A stretch of 64,000 bases of DNA from Microcystis aeruginosa FD4 (GCF_009792235.1 NZ_CP046973.1:434001-498000); one strand, 5' to 3'; counted from the first letter of the stretch, positions 25,135 through 33,326 are shown. The notes: generated by a model not told the origin, from the sequence alone. Translations and numbers: made by a program.

Positions 25135-25649
25135 AACGTTATTTTTTTATTAGTCTTGTTGCTGTAATTAGTTTGTTAACTGGATGTGCGGGTTATCCCA
25201 GTTTATTGTCTTTTACTTTCGATCGAGGGGGGAGAAGTTTAAACAGTGCTGCTAGTGAATTAACTCCCTATCTTGCCTCTCGATATATAGTTTTTGCTTC
25301 CGATCGCAATGGCTCCCAAGCTATCTATCTTTTTGATGCCATCGATCGCCGTTTATTGCCTTTACCCGGACTAAATTCTCTCGATCAGATCGCTTCTAGT
25401 CCTTCCATTAGCGAAGATGGTCGTTATATCGTTTTTACTGCTAGTCGTCAGGGAAAAACGGCTATTTATCTATACGATCGACAAACTCAACAGAGAAGGG
25501 AAATTGCTCCCGATCTCCTCGCAGAAGTACGCAATCCGATCATCAGTGCCGATGGTTCTAAAGTGGCTTTTGAAGCGGCCAAAAATGGGCAATGGGATCT
25601 TATGATTTACGATCTATCCGGACGGGTATTAGTCAATGAAAATCAGTGA
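25131..25649 (+). CDS. TolB-like beta-propeller lipoprotein, paralog
   Basis: A 172-residue paralog of the preceding protein, starting at the GTG that overlaps its stop. It has a lipobox LTGC with Cys19, then TolB-type repeats (YIVFASDRNGSQAIYLFD, SISEDGRYIVFTASRQGKTA, ISADGSKVAFEAAKNGQWD). Two half propellers encoded in tandem suggest a heterodimer or sequential duplication. The function is unknown; TolB relatives bind proteins at the cell envelope. Confidence 0.82.
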   Translation: MKRYFFISLVAVISLLTGCAGYPSLLSFTFDRGGRSLNSAASELTPYLASRYIVFASDRNGSQAIYLFDAIDRRLLPLPGLNSLDQIASSPSISEDGRYIVFTASRQGKTAIYLYDRQTQQRREIAPDLLAEVRNPIISADGSKVAFEAAKNGQWDLMIYDLSGRVLVNENQ

Positions 25650-25815
25650 TTATTAGACCTCTTGTAAAAATCAAAAATTGTTGTTAGGGTTAGGAGTCCG
25701 TAGCCAGTAGTCAGTAGTCAGGAGAATTAAGAATGAATAATAATCAATTAAATGGTCTATTTAAGGATTTTATACAATTTAATCCTTATTTTTGCCGTTT
25801 TTGAAACCTCAAAAA

Positions 25816-26913
25816 TTATCTTAAACCCATAGCTTGTAGTCGATGTTCTAGAAACTGTTTTCCCTGTTTTTCCCCGTCAGCAATCAGACGCTGGATATTG
25901 GCAGGAGAGCGATCGAGTTTACTTTCATAGTTGAGACTATTGGCTAATTCCGCCGACATTTCGATCATGGGAATATGGTAATTCTGATCGGGATCTTCCG
26001 GGAAAGATTTAGGAATTTTAAATGGTTCTTTTAATTCGATCTCGCGCAAGAATTCTTCTTTAAAGGCTCCTTTGAGAAATAATTGATTGAAAAACTCAAT
26101 CTGATCGAGACCTTGAAATAGGGAAACATTGCCTTCTAATTCATTACGGCGATCAGCAATATCATCGGATTGCACGGGAATCTTATCTCTAGAGGTGGGA
26201 TTAATTTTAATTACCCAAATTTCATCGGGAATATTTTCGACTCCGACAAATTCACGGCGAATTAAAGAACGGATGGGGGGATTATCAGAAAATAGTCCAT
26301 CCCAGTAGGCCATAGTTTCAATAGTGACAGCAGGAAAAATGTTAGGAACACAAGCAGAAGCTAGGATATGTTCAATTTTAACTGCTTCCTGGCGCGAGTT
26401 AAATTTACTTAATTTTCCTGTCAGGACATTACAGGCCCCCATTAATAAAATTGGTGGTTCTGGTTTTGGTCCCCAAGTGGCTAATTCCGAGAAGTCAATA
26501 TGCGCTCTTAGTAACTGATCAAAGTTGGTAAAGCGACTGCGTAAACCATAGGTAGCTAGGGAAAATAAGGTTTTAGTAATCGGAGAGGAAGGACTGAGAT
26601 TATACTGGGGAATTAATCCTTTGCTGGCTAATTCTATGCTTTTAATAGCTGAGTCATTAAATAGTTGTTCTTGGGGAGTTTTAGCGCTATTATCTTCCCA
26701 AAAATCAATCATTCTTTTCCAAACGACGCTATCACCTTTTTCGAGAGCATACCAGATGAAAAAGGCACAGATAGCACCGCCAGAAGTACCACTGAGACTG
26801 ACAATATTAAAGTAATTTTGCACTTTATTGTCAAATAATGCTTTTAATGCACCAGCAGTAAAAGCAGTTTGACTGCCACCCCCCTGACAAGCGATCGCGA
26901 TTTTGGCTTTCAT
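25816..26913 (-). CDS. Patatin-like phospholipase
   Basis: A 365-residue patatin-domain protein. The oxyanion GGGS motif is at 11-14 (CQGGGSQTAF), the nucleophile serine lies in GTSGG near 43-47, and the catalytic Asp is in a YWDGLFSDNP stretch near 210. The DG-L variant replaces the common DGG. Such enzymes release fatty acids from lipids in the cytoplasm or at membranes. It is monocistronic and its length is normal. Its physiological substrate cannot be read from the sequence. Confidence 0.88.
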   Translation of the reverse strand: MKAKIAIACQGGGSQTAFTAGALKALFDNKVQNYFNIVSLSGTSGGAICAFFIWYALEKGDSVVWKRMIDFWEDNSAKTPQEQLFNDSAIKSIELASKGLIPQYNLSPSSPITKTLFSLATYGLRSRFTNFDQLLRAHIDFSELATWGPKPEPPILLMGACNVLTGKLSKFNSRQEAVKIEHILASACVPNIFPAVTIETMAYWDGLFSDNPPIRSLIRREFVGVENIPDEIWVIKINPTSRDKIPVQSDDIADRRNELEGNVSLFQGLDQIEFFNQLFLKGAFKEEFLREIELKEPFKIPKSFPEDPDQNYHIPMIEMSAELANSLNYESKLDRSPANIQRLIADGEKQGKQFLEHRLQAMGLR

Positions 26914-27130
26914 AAATATCCTTTGAATGGCTTCTATCTAAGTCCTAGACTTTTAATTTAAGGTTAACTGAAAACCTAGAATCGGACCCAAAAATATAGA
27001 AATTTTTCTGATTTTCACAGAGCTGCTCGGTAGATTTTGCCATCACTTCTAGAAAAGGAGCGAGTTTTCAGGGAATTTTCTAGGTAATCAGCCGGCGAAT
27101 CGGGAAGTAATTAGCGGCAAGCGCAAGCCA

Positions 27131-27292
27131 TCAGACTTGGGTGCATCTCATTGACAAGGCGGACAATAAAGCACCTGTATCATTGTCCTTGGCATATTCC
27201 TCAAAGGTAACAGTTAAAAAACTGTCAATTTCTTCTGGATGTTCGCGGTAGTATTCTTCTTCAACTTGGTCAAATGTTCTGTATTTACCCAT
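27131..27292 (-). pseudogene. Truncated HigA-like antitoxin
   Basis: From the ATG at 27292 this reads MGKYRTFDQVEEEYYREHPE and, after EIDSFLTVTFEEYAKDNDTG, ALLSALSMRCTQV, then stops. The first 45 residues resemble antitoxins paired with HigB/RelE-like addiction-module killer proteins; the rest is replaced by DNA containing GGTGCATCTCA, an end of the MITE seen at 46.1 kb. The start overlaps the end of the toxin remnant. Confidence 0.6.
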
Positions 27293-27444
27293 GACTTAGA
27301 TGCTCCTTCCCATAAGCTTGCGCCGCTTCAATATCCTGTGTTTGGCTGCTTTTGTCGCCGCACAACAAAAGCACAATGTTGTCACCCTCTTCCACGAAAT
27401 ACACACGGTAGCCTGATCCGAAGAACCTTCGTAATTCTGAAAGT
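27285..27444 (-). pseudogene. C-terminal remnant of a RelE/HigB-type toxin
   Basis: The minus strand reads LRRFFGSGYRVYFVEEGDN and then IVLLLCGGDKSSQTQDIEAA up to a stop at 27285. This is the characteristic C-terminal half of addiction-module killer proteins (GSGYRVYF and LLCGGDKSSQ). The N-terminal half is missing. A shorter copy of the same piece is at 28720-28763. Toxin before antitoxin is the HigBA order. Confidence 0.65.
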
Positions 27445-27465
27445 TCTTATAGATAATCATAAAAA

Positions 27466-27491
27466 GGTGCGTTACACTTTGTTAACGCACC
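27466..27491. repeat. GGTGCGTTA hairpin, copy 1
   Basis: GGTGCGTTACACTTTG with TTAACGCACC forms a 9 bp stem. An identical copy is at 28768-28793, in both places next to the toxin remnant. Confidence 0.6.
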
Positions 27492-27601
27492 CTACAAGAG
27501 CTAACATTAATGTAGATGTAAACTTTGAGGAAGGCTTGAGCAAAGGGTAAAATCTTGGCTACAATAAACCTATTAAGCGTGATTCCTATTAAGTAAAAGC
27601 A

Positions 27602-27919
27602 ATGACACAATCATCTTCTCCTAAAACGGTACGGCGAGGACGGGTTTTCCCAGAGAAACAACTTTCTCCTGAAGAGAAAGCCAGAATTAAAGCTGAAGAC
27701 GCAGTGTTTTATAAGCGTTGTCGAGAAGTATTTGAGCGAGTCCAACCAGAATTGATTAAAGATCATTATGATTGGTTTATTATTATTGAGCCTGACAGTG
27801 GGGAATATTTTATCGATGAAGATAAAAAGGTAGCGATGGCAAAATCCCGTTCTCAACATCCAGGGAAAAAGTGTATTATCATGCGAATTAATGAAACAGG
27901 AACCTGTGGAACAATATGA
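27602..27919 (+). CDS. Small protein A3 of the protease module
   Basis: A 105-residue relative of the proteins at 3523 and 5484. The N-terminus is basic, residues 25-55 are helical, and the shared core is WFIIIEPDSGEYFIDEDKKV, followed by an SRSQHPGKKCIIMRINETG end. Its last bases overlap the protease gene ATG at 27916. This is the only fully intact module in the window. The function is unknown; constant coupling to a protease argues for a partner role (inference). Confidence 0.7.
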   Translation: MTQSSSPKTVRRGRVFPEKQLSPEEKARIKAEDAVFYKRCREVFERVQPELIKDHYDWFIIIEPDSGEYFIDEDKKVAMAKSRSQHPGKKCIIMRINETGTCGTI

Positions 27920-28281
27920 TTCAAGGGGAATTTAATAGTCGAGGAGAGTTGTTTTTTGAAGTTGGCTTGCTGTCTGCTGATGGGGAAATTATTCTCGTCA
28001 TGGCACTGTTAGATACAGGGTTTACGGGATGGTTAGCGATTGATAGTCAAGATGCGGATAGTTTAGGATGGGTGTGTGATAATGAGCCACAGGATATGCA
28101 AACTGCACAGGGAGAAGCGCGATTTAATTTATATGAGGGAACAGTGGTTATTGAAGGGGAAGAGTTTACGGTTGAGGTGTTAGGAGGAAATGAATTAGTG
28201 AATGTTCTTTTAGGGGTTTTGTGGTTACGAACAAAGCGTTTGGTTGTTGATTTTCCAAGGGGAGTGTTAACTTTAGGATAA
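27916..28281 (+). CDS. Retropepsin-like (clan AA) aspartic protease B3
   Basis: A 121-residue protein with a single-domain retropepsin layout. The hydrophobic strand before the active site ends in LLDTGFTGW (Asp33-Thr34-Gly35), a flap region follows, and a VNVLLGVLWL segment near 98-107 is the second hydrophobic-hydrophobic-Gly element. Single-domain enzymes of this clan act as homodimers, each chain giving one Asp. The substrate is unknown. It is coupled to the small gene upstream by an ATGA overlap. It is intact, unlike the two copies at 3.8 and 5.8 kb. A TATAAT-rich segment at 28299-28313 follows, before the next gene. Confidence 0.78.
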   Translation: MIQGEFNSRGELFFEVGLLSADGEIILVMALLDTGFTGWLAIDSQDADSLGWVCDNEPQDMQTAQGEARFNLYEGTVVIEGEEFTVEVLGGNELVNVLLGVLWLRTKRLVVDFPRGVLTLG

Positions 28282-28400
28282 ATTTTTGTGGAGAAATGAT
28301 ATAATAGCATTATATCCGGGAGCATCGGGAGTATTTCAGGTAAAATAAGCTAGGAAAAACTATAAATATTGACACGGAAATTTGGCAAACAATTGCGGCA

Positions 28401-28589
28401 ATGCCAGAATCTCTCAAACAAGAACTTCTCCATTATACTAAGTATTTGATGGTCAACTACTCGCAAGATATTCCCCCAGAGCAGCCTCCTGTAGAAAAAC
28501 GTCGTTCAGGCATCTTAAAAATAACATTTGTTCTACCATTGCCTGATGATTTTGAGGAGCCTTTAGAAGATTTTAAGGAATATATGTAA
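28401..28589 (+). CDS. DUF2281-type antitoxin-like protein, toxin missing
   Basis: A 62-residue protein (PESLKQELLHYTKYLMVNYS near the start, acidic PLPDDFEEPLEDF at the end) resembling DUF2281 antitoxins. Homologous sequence continues upstream in frame (DTEIWQTIAAM), but no ATG, GTG or TTG is available there, so the original start may be lost. A new ATG at 28589 begins only ten codons where a PIN-type toxin would be expected. The pair therefore seems to have lost its toxin. Confidence 0.55.
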   Translation: MPESLKQELLHYTKYLMVNYSQDIPPEQPPVEKRRSGILKITFVLPLPDDFEEPLEDFKEYM

Positions 28590-28606
28590 TGAGTGATTAT
28601 CGCTAT

Positions 28607-28722
28607 TTAGGCTTCTTTTAATTGGCGAAATCTCTGGCGTGCAGGAGAAGGATTACTTTTTTGCTCTTCTCGTTGTTGACGGCAAAACTCTAGCCAGTCA
28701 GCCAAGTAAGCATTATATTGTG
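28607..28722 (-). pseudogene. C-terminal fragment of an unidentified small protein
   Basis: The minus strand encodes about 38 residues ending WLEFCRQQREEQKSNPSPAR and RFRQLKEA before a stop at 28607. There is no start, and it joins directly to the toxin fragment at 28720-28763. Together with the GGTGCGTTA hairpin at 28768-28793 it forms a patchwork of debris; nothing else is seen up to 28886. Confidence 0.4.
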
Positions 28723-28886
28723 GTTGGCTGCTTTTGTCGCCGCACAACAAAAGCACAATGTTGAAAAGGTGCGTTACACTTTGTTAACGCACCCTATAAG
28801 ATCAGGCGATCGCACTACAAGAGTTACAAATGTCGCGATTGCACTATTGCGGAGTCGGATAAGCATCGTAAAGAATCCACCGATAA

Positions 28887-29165
28887 TTAGCTATATTCTT
28901 TAGCAAACTCAGCTTCCGCCTTGATCTGACTTTCAGCAATAGCATCGACAATCTCTTGATTCCATTTACTGTTCTGAAAGATTACGTTAGTTCCTGATGC
29001 AGTCTTATAGCTCAAATAAGCCATTACTGGTTTACCCTCATCCAATATGGAGGTTAGATGCAGATGTGGTATCTTGTTTTTTTGAGGATAGAAAAATCCT
29101 GGTGGAAACATAGGATCTTCTTCCCATTCTCTTTGGGTAAAGTCTTTAGGATTGATCTCTTTCAT
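28887..29165 (-). CDS. Hypothetical protein
   Basis: A 92-residue protein. I recognise no family. It begins MKEINPKDFTQREWEEDPMF and has a Pro-rich FPPGFFYP segment, a beta-rich middle (HLHLTSILDEGKPVMAYLSY) and an acidic helix at the end. It is the most distal of the set of small minus-strand genes running from 31897 down. It may be part of the same accessory group. Confidence 0.55.
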   Translation of the reverse strand: MKEINPKDFTQREWEEDPMFPPGFFYPQKNKIPHLHLTSILDEGKPVMAYLSYKTASGTNVIFQNSKWNQEIVDAIAESQIKAEAEFAKEYS

Positions 29166-29262
29166 TTTTCCCTCTTTTTGACTGAGTATTTGAACTAATA
29201 TTGGTGGTTCTGAGTTTCAATTACAAGAACAGCGATCACGCTGAATTTGTCTTGATTATCCT

Positions 29263-29619
29263 TTATGAGGGTAAGACAAATATAATATTCTGTTGTGTGC
29301 CACCAGACGGTCCATATCGAAGTGCGATTTTGCGTGGGACGCTGCGATCAACAAACGCCAGATTACCGGGAGGAATCGTATATGAACCAGGGATTTCAAT
29401 GTCATAAATTGATAGCGGTTCCTGACTTCCTACGCCGATCTGATCAAAACGAAAGTCAAGGACTTGGGCTTCGCCTACATTCAGTGATTGGACTTTTTTC
29501 CCTTGACGAAGGAAAGTAATTCTCAAGTCTAAACAGTTGGTGGTCGGAATCTTTTGCAAATCAACAGCCATATCAAGATACTCTAATCCTTTTAATTCAG
29601 TAGGTTGGACTTTGGACAT
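29263..29619 (-). CDS. Hypothetical beta-rich protein
   Basis: A 118-residue protein of unknown family, predicted mostly beta-strand (LDLRITFLRQGKKVQSLNVG, YDIEIPGSYTIPPGNLAF). There is no signal peptide. A copy of the repeat shared with the other genes of this cluster begins 31 bases before its start codon (29651-29750). It is probably co-regulated with them. Confidence 0.55.
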   Translation of the reverse strand: MSKVQPTELKGLEYLDMAVDLQKIPTTNCLDLRITFLRQGKKVQSLNVGEAQVLDFRFDQIGVGSQEPLSIYDIEIPGSYTIPPGNLAFVDRSVPRKIALRYGPSGGTQQNIIFVLPS

Positions 29620-29650
29620 TGGACAAAATATGAATTTCTGTATTCTGTCC

Positions 29651-29750
29651 TTACACTCTTAAGACGATCTCACATCCCCATTTGTGAATTTTTCGAGTTA
29701 GCACCCATTTTTTTCTCCCTCGACTCACCCCATGAAACCCCCTTCAAAGC
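29651..29750 (-). repeat. Shared upstream repeat, copy upstream of 29619
   Basis: Read on the minus strand it ends in GATCGTCTTAAGGGTG-like sequence close to the gene (here AGATCGTCTTAAGAGTGTAA). Related copies lie at 31363-31505, 31924-32049 and 34097-34147, each 5' of a minus-strand gene. No coding frame. Confidence 0.7.
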
Positions 29751-29797
29751 CAACAGTATGAACTTTGGCTCAATAGCTATTTCAGAGAAATAGATGG

Positions 29798-30478
29798 CTA
29801 GGACTGGACAAATTGTAACCTATCGTTTAAGGTATATGACCAAGATGTCATACCAGAATTAAACACAACTTGTGTTGGGCTACTTACGACACTTCCACTT
29901 TCTATTACGACATCTTCTGATATTTCTTGTACGAAAGACCGTCTATTGTCCACTGGCAACACAGATCCTATTGGATAGTCGGTAACTGTAAGATAATAAA
30001 TCGTGTCTGTATTGAATTCATACATAGAATTTGGTACTCCCTGGGATGCCAATATTGGTTTTTGATCCATATACACTGCAACACTCATATTTAATGATTG
30101 TTTTACTGTAAAACTTGTGTCTGTAATTATTCGCATAACCCCGCTGCTAAGTTTAGCATTACAATATGGTGAACCGGTAGTGGCAGAAAAACTTTGACTT
30201 ACATAGGTTATTGAAAGCTCATTGTGGCCATTTGCATCGTTTGGGGTGACTGATGCTTTGAAGTTATTTTGATATATCACACCTGTATTGAGAGGATATA
30301 ATGTACTACCATAACCCAGTTGCCATGTTATATCCCATTGGAAGGTATAACTGCCTTCATTACTAATTGTTTGACCTAACCAAACAAGAGGAATGCCGGT
30401 GCTTGGACTATTAACTTGGAATACAGCAACATTTTGGACTGCTCCGCTTTGGTTGTTTATTGTTAATGAATATGTCAC
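29798..30478 (-). CDS. RhiA-like beta-sandwich protein
   Basis: A 226-residue protein with the N-terminal YSLTINNQSGAVQNVAVFQV, a LVWLGQ-I segment, a W-rich strand pair near 45-55, a VKQSLNMSVAVYMDQ segment near 130 and a QGVPN--YEF stretch. This series resembles the RhiA family (rhizosphere-expressed protein of Rhizobium): YSL-V-N-S, VYQ-P, LVWF-K and MSI-VYM. The match is from memory and moderate. It has no signal peptide. A frameshifted tandem paralog follows at 30618-31248, and the 3' flanks of both are also duplicated. Confidence 0.55.
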   Translation of the reverse strand: MTYSLTINNQSGAVQNVAVFQVNSPSTGIPLVWLGQTISNEGSYTFQWDITWQLGYGSTLYPLNTGVIYQNNFKASVTPNDANGHNELSITYVSQSFSATTGSPYCNAKLSSGVMRIITDTSFTVKQSLNMSVAVYMDQKPILASQGVPNSMYEFNTDTIYYLTVTDYPIGSVLPVDNRRSFVQEISEDVVIESGSVVSSPTQVVFNSGMTSWSYTLNDRLQFVQS

Positions 30479-30617
30479 AGCACCTCCTCAGAGTAGGACT
30501 TTATTGAGAAAAGTATCTTTTTCAATTTGCACCCATTAAGCTAGCCTACCATTGAAATAGCAGACTAGCTTGACAGTATGAACTTTGGCCCAATAGCTAT
30601 TTCAGAGAAACAGATGG

Positions 30618-31248
30618 CTAGGACGGGACAAACTCTAACTCAGCGTTTAAGGTATATGACAAAGATGTCACACCAGGATCAAACACAAATTGTGTCGGGC
30701 TACTTACGAACTCTTCCGAGATAGCCACGCTTTGCTTCGCTGAAGTCGTACAAAGCCAATACGTTGGATGAGTCTGGAACAGAAACTTTCCATTTGGTTG
30801 ACCTTGAACCGCAAATGCAGGAAGAGAATTCATGTACACTGCGATACTCATCAAGCTTGCCTGCTTAACTGTAAATGTTGTATCAGTCGTGACCAACATA
30901 TCACCTAATGCAACCTGGGGATTGGGATAGGCCAAAGGACTAGTTGAAAATTCGCTGCCAGTATAAGTAATCCCCATCGAGTTATTACCCCCCGTTGTAG
31001 TGGGATCCATATTTTGCAGTGGTCCCCCTGATGTCCACTGAACGTTTGGCGCGAGAGGCTGTGAAGTCGTTCCCCAGTTTAAAGCCCAATTGAATCGACC
31101 AGGTAAAAGTAGTGTCGTTACCATCAGGAACGGATTTGGTAAACCATACAAGTGGTAAACCGGTTACTAAATCAGGATATTGTTGATACACTGCTATATT
31201 TTGCTGTGCGCCACTTTTGTTGGTTACTTTGAGTGAATATGTTGACAT
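30618..31248 (-). pseudogene. RhiA-like paralog with a frameshift
   Basis: The first 52 codons from 31248 (MSTYSLKVTNKSGAQQNIAV then LVWFTKSVPDGNDTTFTW) are colinear with the intact paralog. Near 31090-31098 the homologous frame changes (FNWALNWGTTSQPLAPN continues in another frame) and runs to 30618 with VKQASLMSIAVYM and GQPNGKFLFQTHPTYW. One extra base in TGGTCGATTCAATTG would explain it. The QPN---F-THPTYW stretch strengthens the RhiA resemblance. It may be a pseudogene or a sequencing error. Confidence 0.6.
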
Positions 31249-31362
31249 GGCTTGTTCCTCATTTTGGATTTAAGTTAATCTGAGTCTGTGGTAAGACAAT
31301 TTGAGAAGTTGATCGGCTCTCTTGATATAAGGCGAGCAAGTTACAATTTCTGCTTTTGTCTC

Positions 31363-31505
31363 TACACCCTTAAGACGATCCCACGCCCCCATTTGTGAAT
31401 TTTTTGAGTTAGCACCGATTTTTCTCCCTCGACTCACTCTATCAAACCCACTTCAAAGCCTAAAACCCTCTTGCCATCTAACTTGTAGCCGTTTCCGCAT
31501 CCCTA
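31363..31505 (-). repeat. Shared upstream repeat, copy upstream of 31248
   Basis: The longest copy, from TACACCCTTAAGACGATCCC to GCCGTTTCCGCATCCCTA on the plus strand, placed 115 bases upstream of the RhiA-like start. Just beyond lies a pair of HIP1 octamers at 31531-31560. Confidence 0.7.
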
Positions 31506-31621
31506 GCAAGACAGCGAAGCCATTAAAAAAGCGATCGCCTGCTCTTGTAGTGCGATCGCTTAGATTTGCTCTAAAATGGTTAATGGGTGACGAATGCCGC
31601 AAATAAAATTGTCTTAAGAAT

Positions 31622-31897
31622 TTATTGAGCAAATGTAGATTGAGGTCTTCCTGGAGCAGTACATTTTAATGTTACTTTGAACGGCAGATTTTTATAAGGG
31701 GGTTGAGGATCATCATAATCTCCCGTGATCACATATTCATGATTTTGTTGCGGTATTGGCTTGATAACAGCAAAAACTCCACAAGTAATTTGGGTAATCT
31801 GACCGGTAGCATTGACAACAGCAGTACCAATTCCATGTCCATTTAGGAATGAGTCTCCATAAGGATCTAGAACGTTTACATCTTTAATCGCAGGCAT
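31622..31897 (-). CDS. Hypothetical small beta-rich protein
   Basis: A 91-residue protein of unknown family, beginning MPAIKDVNVLDPYGDSFLNG and ending with a KVTLKCTAPGRPQSTFAQ tail. Two cysteines, no signal peptide. A clear AGGAGA ribosome site precedes the start. The shared repeat begins 27 bases upstream. It is the first of the minus-strand group that includes the RhiA-like proteins. Confidence 0.6.
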   Translation of the reverse strand: MPAIKDVNVLDPYGDSFLNGHGIGTAVVNATGQITQITCGVFAVIKPIPQQNHEYVITGDYDDPQPPYKNLPFKVTLKCTAPGRPQSTFAQ

Positions 31898-31923
31898 AAT
31901 AAATTTCTCCTGAATTGTTGACT

Positions 31924-32049
31924 TTCACCCTTAAGACGATCCCACACCCCCATTTGTGAATTTTTTTCTCCCTCGACTCACCCCCTCAAACCCCCTTTAA
32001 AGCCTAAAACTCTCTTGCCATCTAACTTGTAGCCGTTTCCGCATCCCTA
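31924..32049 (-). repeat. Shared upstream repeat, copy upstream of 31897
   Basis: It matches 31363-31505 with one internal deletion of about 16 bases. It lies directly in the 5' region of the gene at 31622-31897. A 17-codon stub (ATG at 32100) of no recognised protein follows beyond it. Confidence 0.7.
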
Positions 32050-32209
32050 TTCAGACGCTCGTTCAAGGTAGAATCGGACAAATACCCGCTCCTGTTTTCA
32101 TGTCTGACTCCATCCAACAAGAAGCTCGCCCTTCTTCTTCAGCCTGGGTATAGAATGATTTCGATGACCTTCTGTTGTCATCATCACTATTTAAAAAAGC
32201 ATAATTCTC

Positions 32210-32452
32210 ATGACACAACCAATTTATGAAGGAACTTGGGAAGAAATTGCCTCAATTGCTTCTGAATTAACAGGGCGAAGAGTAAGGCTAACTGTACTCG
32301 ATCTCATCTCAGATGAACAAAAGACACCGCCTAGTGACTCCTTAGCTGAAGTCCTTAAGGGAAAAGTGGGTATCATTGAAGAGGCTTCCCCAGACCTTTC
32401 TACCCAAACAGGAGAAAAATTTGCTAAGTTAATACTGGAAAAACTGCTTTAA
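32210..32452 (+). CDS. Small antitoxin-like hypothetical protein
   Basis: An 80-residue protein: MTQPIYEGTWEEIASIASEL, then GRRVRLTVL, an acidic linker, and a short C-terminal helix ending in KLILEKLL. Proteins with this IYEGTWEEI---A-EL-G-RVRLTV pattern are common in cyanobacteria beside toxin genes, and the N-terminal part recalls AbrB-like or Phd-like antitoxins. No toxin gene follows, as the duplicated segment begins at 32463. The assignment is tentative. Confidence 0.5.
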   Translation: MTQPIYEGTWEEIASIASELTGRRVRLTVLDLISDEQKTPPSDSLAEVLKGKVGIIEEASPDLSTQTGEKFAKLILEKLL

Positions 32453-32483
32453 GGCGATCGCTCAACAGGAATATAGGTTTTGC

Positions 32484-32846
32484 TCATGGGGTTTGAGAGT
32501 CCTTAAGCTTCAAAAATGCCCTAGCTTTCGCCATTCTGACAATATGCTCTAAATATTGATAATGTTGCCATAGCTGTTCCTCGTCGGGAGTCAAATCCCC
32601 TGTGCGATTTTTCTCTAGGAGCATAGATAATTGAGCTTGTAAGGTTTTGGAGGGACGTAAGGCAATAATAGCTTCAGGATTGGGAAGACTTGCCAAAAAT
32701 TCCAAAACTTCAGCCATTCCCGAAAAACCTTCTTGAGCAATAGCCTTAAATTCTCGCAACCCTAACCCTAGGATTTGCGGTAGCTTATCTTCAAAGGGTT
32801 GAAGCTGAGTGACAACTTCATCAGGTAGCTCGAAGGTAACTTGCAT
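32484..32846 (-). CDS. Hypothetical protein X1 of the duplicated segment
   Basis: A 120-residue helical protein (MQVTFELPDEVVTQLQPFED at the start, a QLSMLLEKN-TGDLTPDEEQLW segment, a basic RMAKARAFLKLK end). The family is unknown to me; similar cyanobacterial proteins are encoded directly before a small HNH endonuclease. Here the ATGA overlap at 32484-32487 starts that HNH frame (MSKTYIPVE), but it is cut after nine codons. It is divergent from the Phd-like gene at 32861, with 14 bases between. It is nearly identical to the copy at 35883-36245. Confidence 0.65.
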   Translation of the reverse strand: MQVTFELPDEVVTQLQPFEDKLPQILGLGLREFKAIAQEGFSGMAEVLEFLASLPNPEAIIALRPSKTLQAQLSMLLEKNRTGDLTPDEEQLWQHYQYLEHIVRMAKARAFLKLKDSQTP

Positions 32847-32860
32847 GGGCTTTCTGGCTG

Positions 32861-33160
32861 GTGTTATTTGGGCGTTTAATCCATTCTAGTCCTTCAATTA
32901 GAAAAAGAGGCCATCTGATCAAGCAAATATTGGCTCGTCAACTGTATAAGTACACGAGGGAAAATCAAGAACCCATTGCTTTGACAAATCATGGGGAAAC
33001 GATTGGTTATTATATTCCCGCTCAATCTCAATCTCAGAAAAAAGATCTAGAGTCTTTACGCCAAGCTGTCACTAAACTCAGTAATATGCTGGCTGAAAAA
33101 GGACTTACTGAAGATGATATTGCCACGGATTTTCAGGAGTTGAGAAAACAGAGCAATTGA
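32861..33160 (+). CDS. Phd/YefM-like antitoxin protein, copy 1
   Basis: A reading frame of 99 residues, but the true start is unclear: only GTG at 32861 and internal TTG codons are available. The core (ILARQLYKYTRENQEPIALT, NHGETIGYYIPAQ) matches the Phd pattern of a helix, a basic turn and a strand pair, and the C-terminal helix DLESLRQAVTKLSNMLAEKG would be the toxin-binding part. No toxin gene follows. It is near-identical to 36260-36559. Confidence 0.6.
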   Translation: MLFGRLIHSSPSIRKRGHLIKQILARQLYKYTRENQEPIALTNHGETIGYYIPAQSQSQKKDLESLRQAVTKLSNMLAEKGLTEDDIATDFQELRKQSN

Positions 33161-33165
33161 TGATA

Positions 33166-33257
33166 TAGCGGTTCTCGCATCTGTGCGGCACAGTTAAACC
33201 TTTGCTGATTAAACTGTTCAGGATCGGGAATGTACCTCTTGTGAATCAGAAACGCTA
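33166..33257. mobile_element. 92 bp MITE (TA target), filled site
   Basis: The ends TAGCGGTTCTCGCATC and the complement of GAATCAGAAACGCTA pair; TA flanks it on both sides (33164-33165 and 33258-33259). The duplicate segment at 36541-36580 lacks exactly this stretch, showing the empty site. A second copy is at 63207-63298. TA duplication and size suggest mobilisation by an IS630-type transposase (inference). Confidence 0.88.
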
Positions 33258-33326
33258 TAAAAAAAACGAAAATCACAATGGCAATTGTGGTGCAACAACG
33301 GGGGGATTGCCCCTACTAAATGTCCA

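Noticed and set aside
31531..31560. Pair of GCGATCGC octamers as a regulatory operator
   Set aside because: The HIP1 octamer is abundant throughout cyanobacterial genomes, including inside genes here, so no specific role can be inferred.
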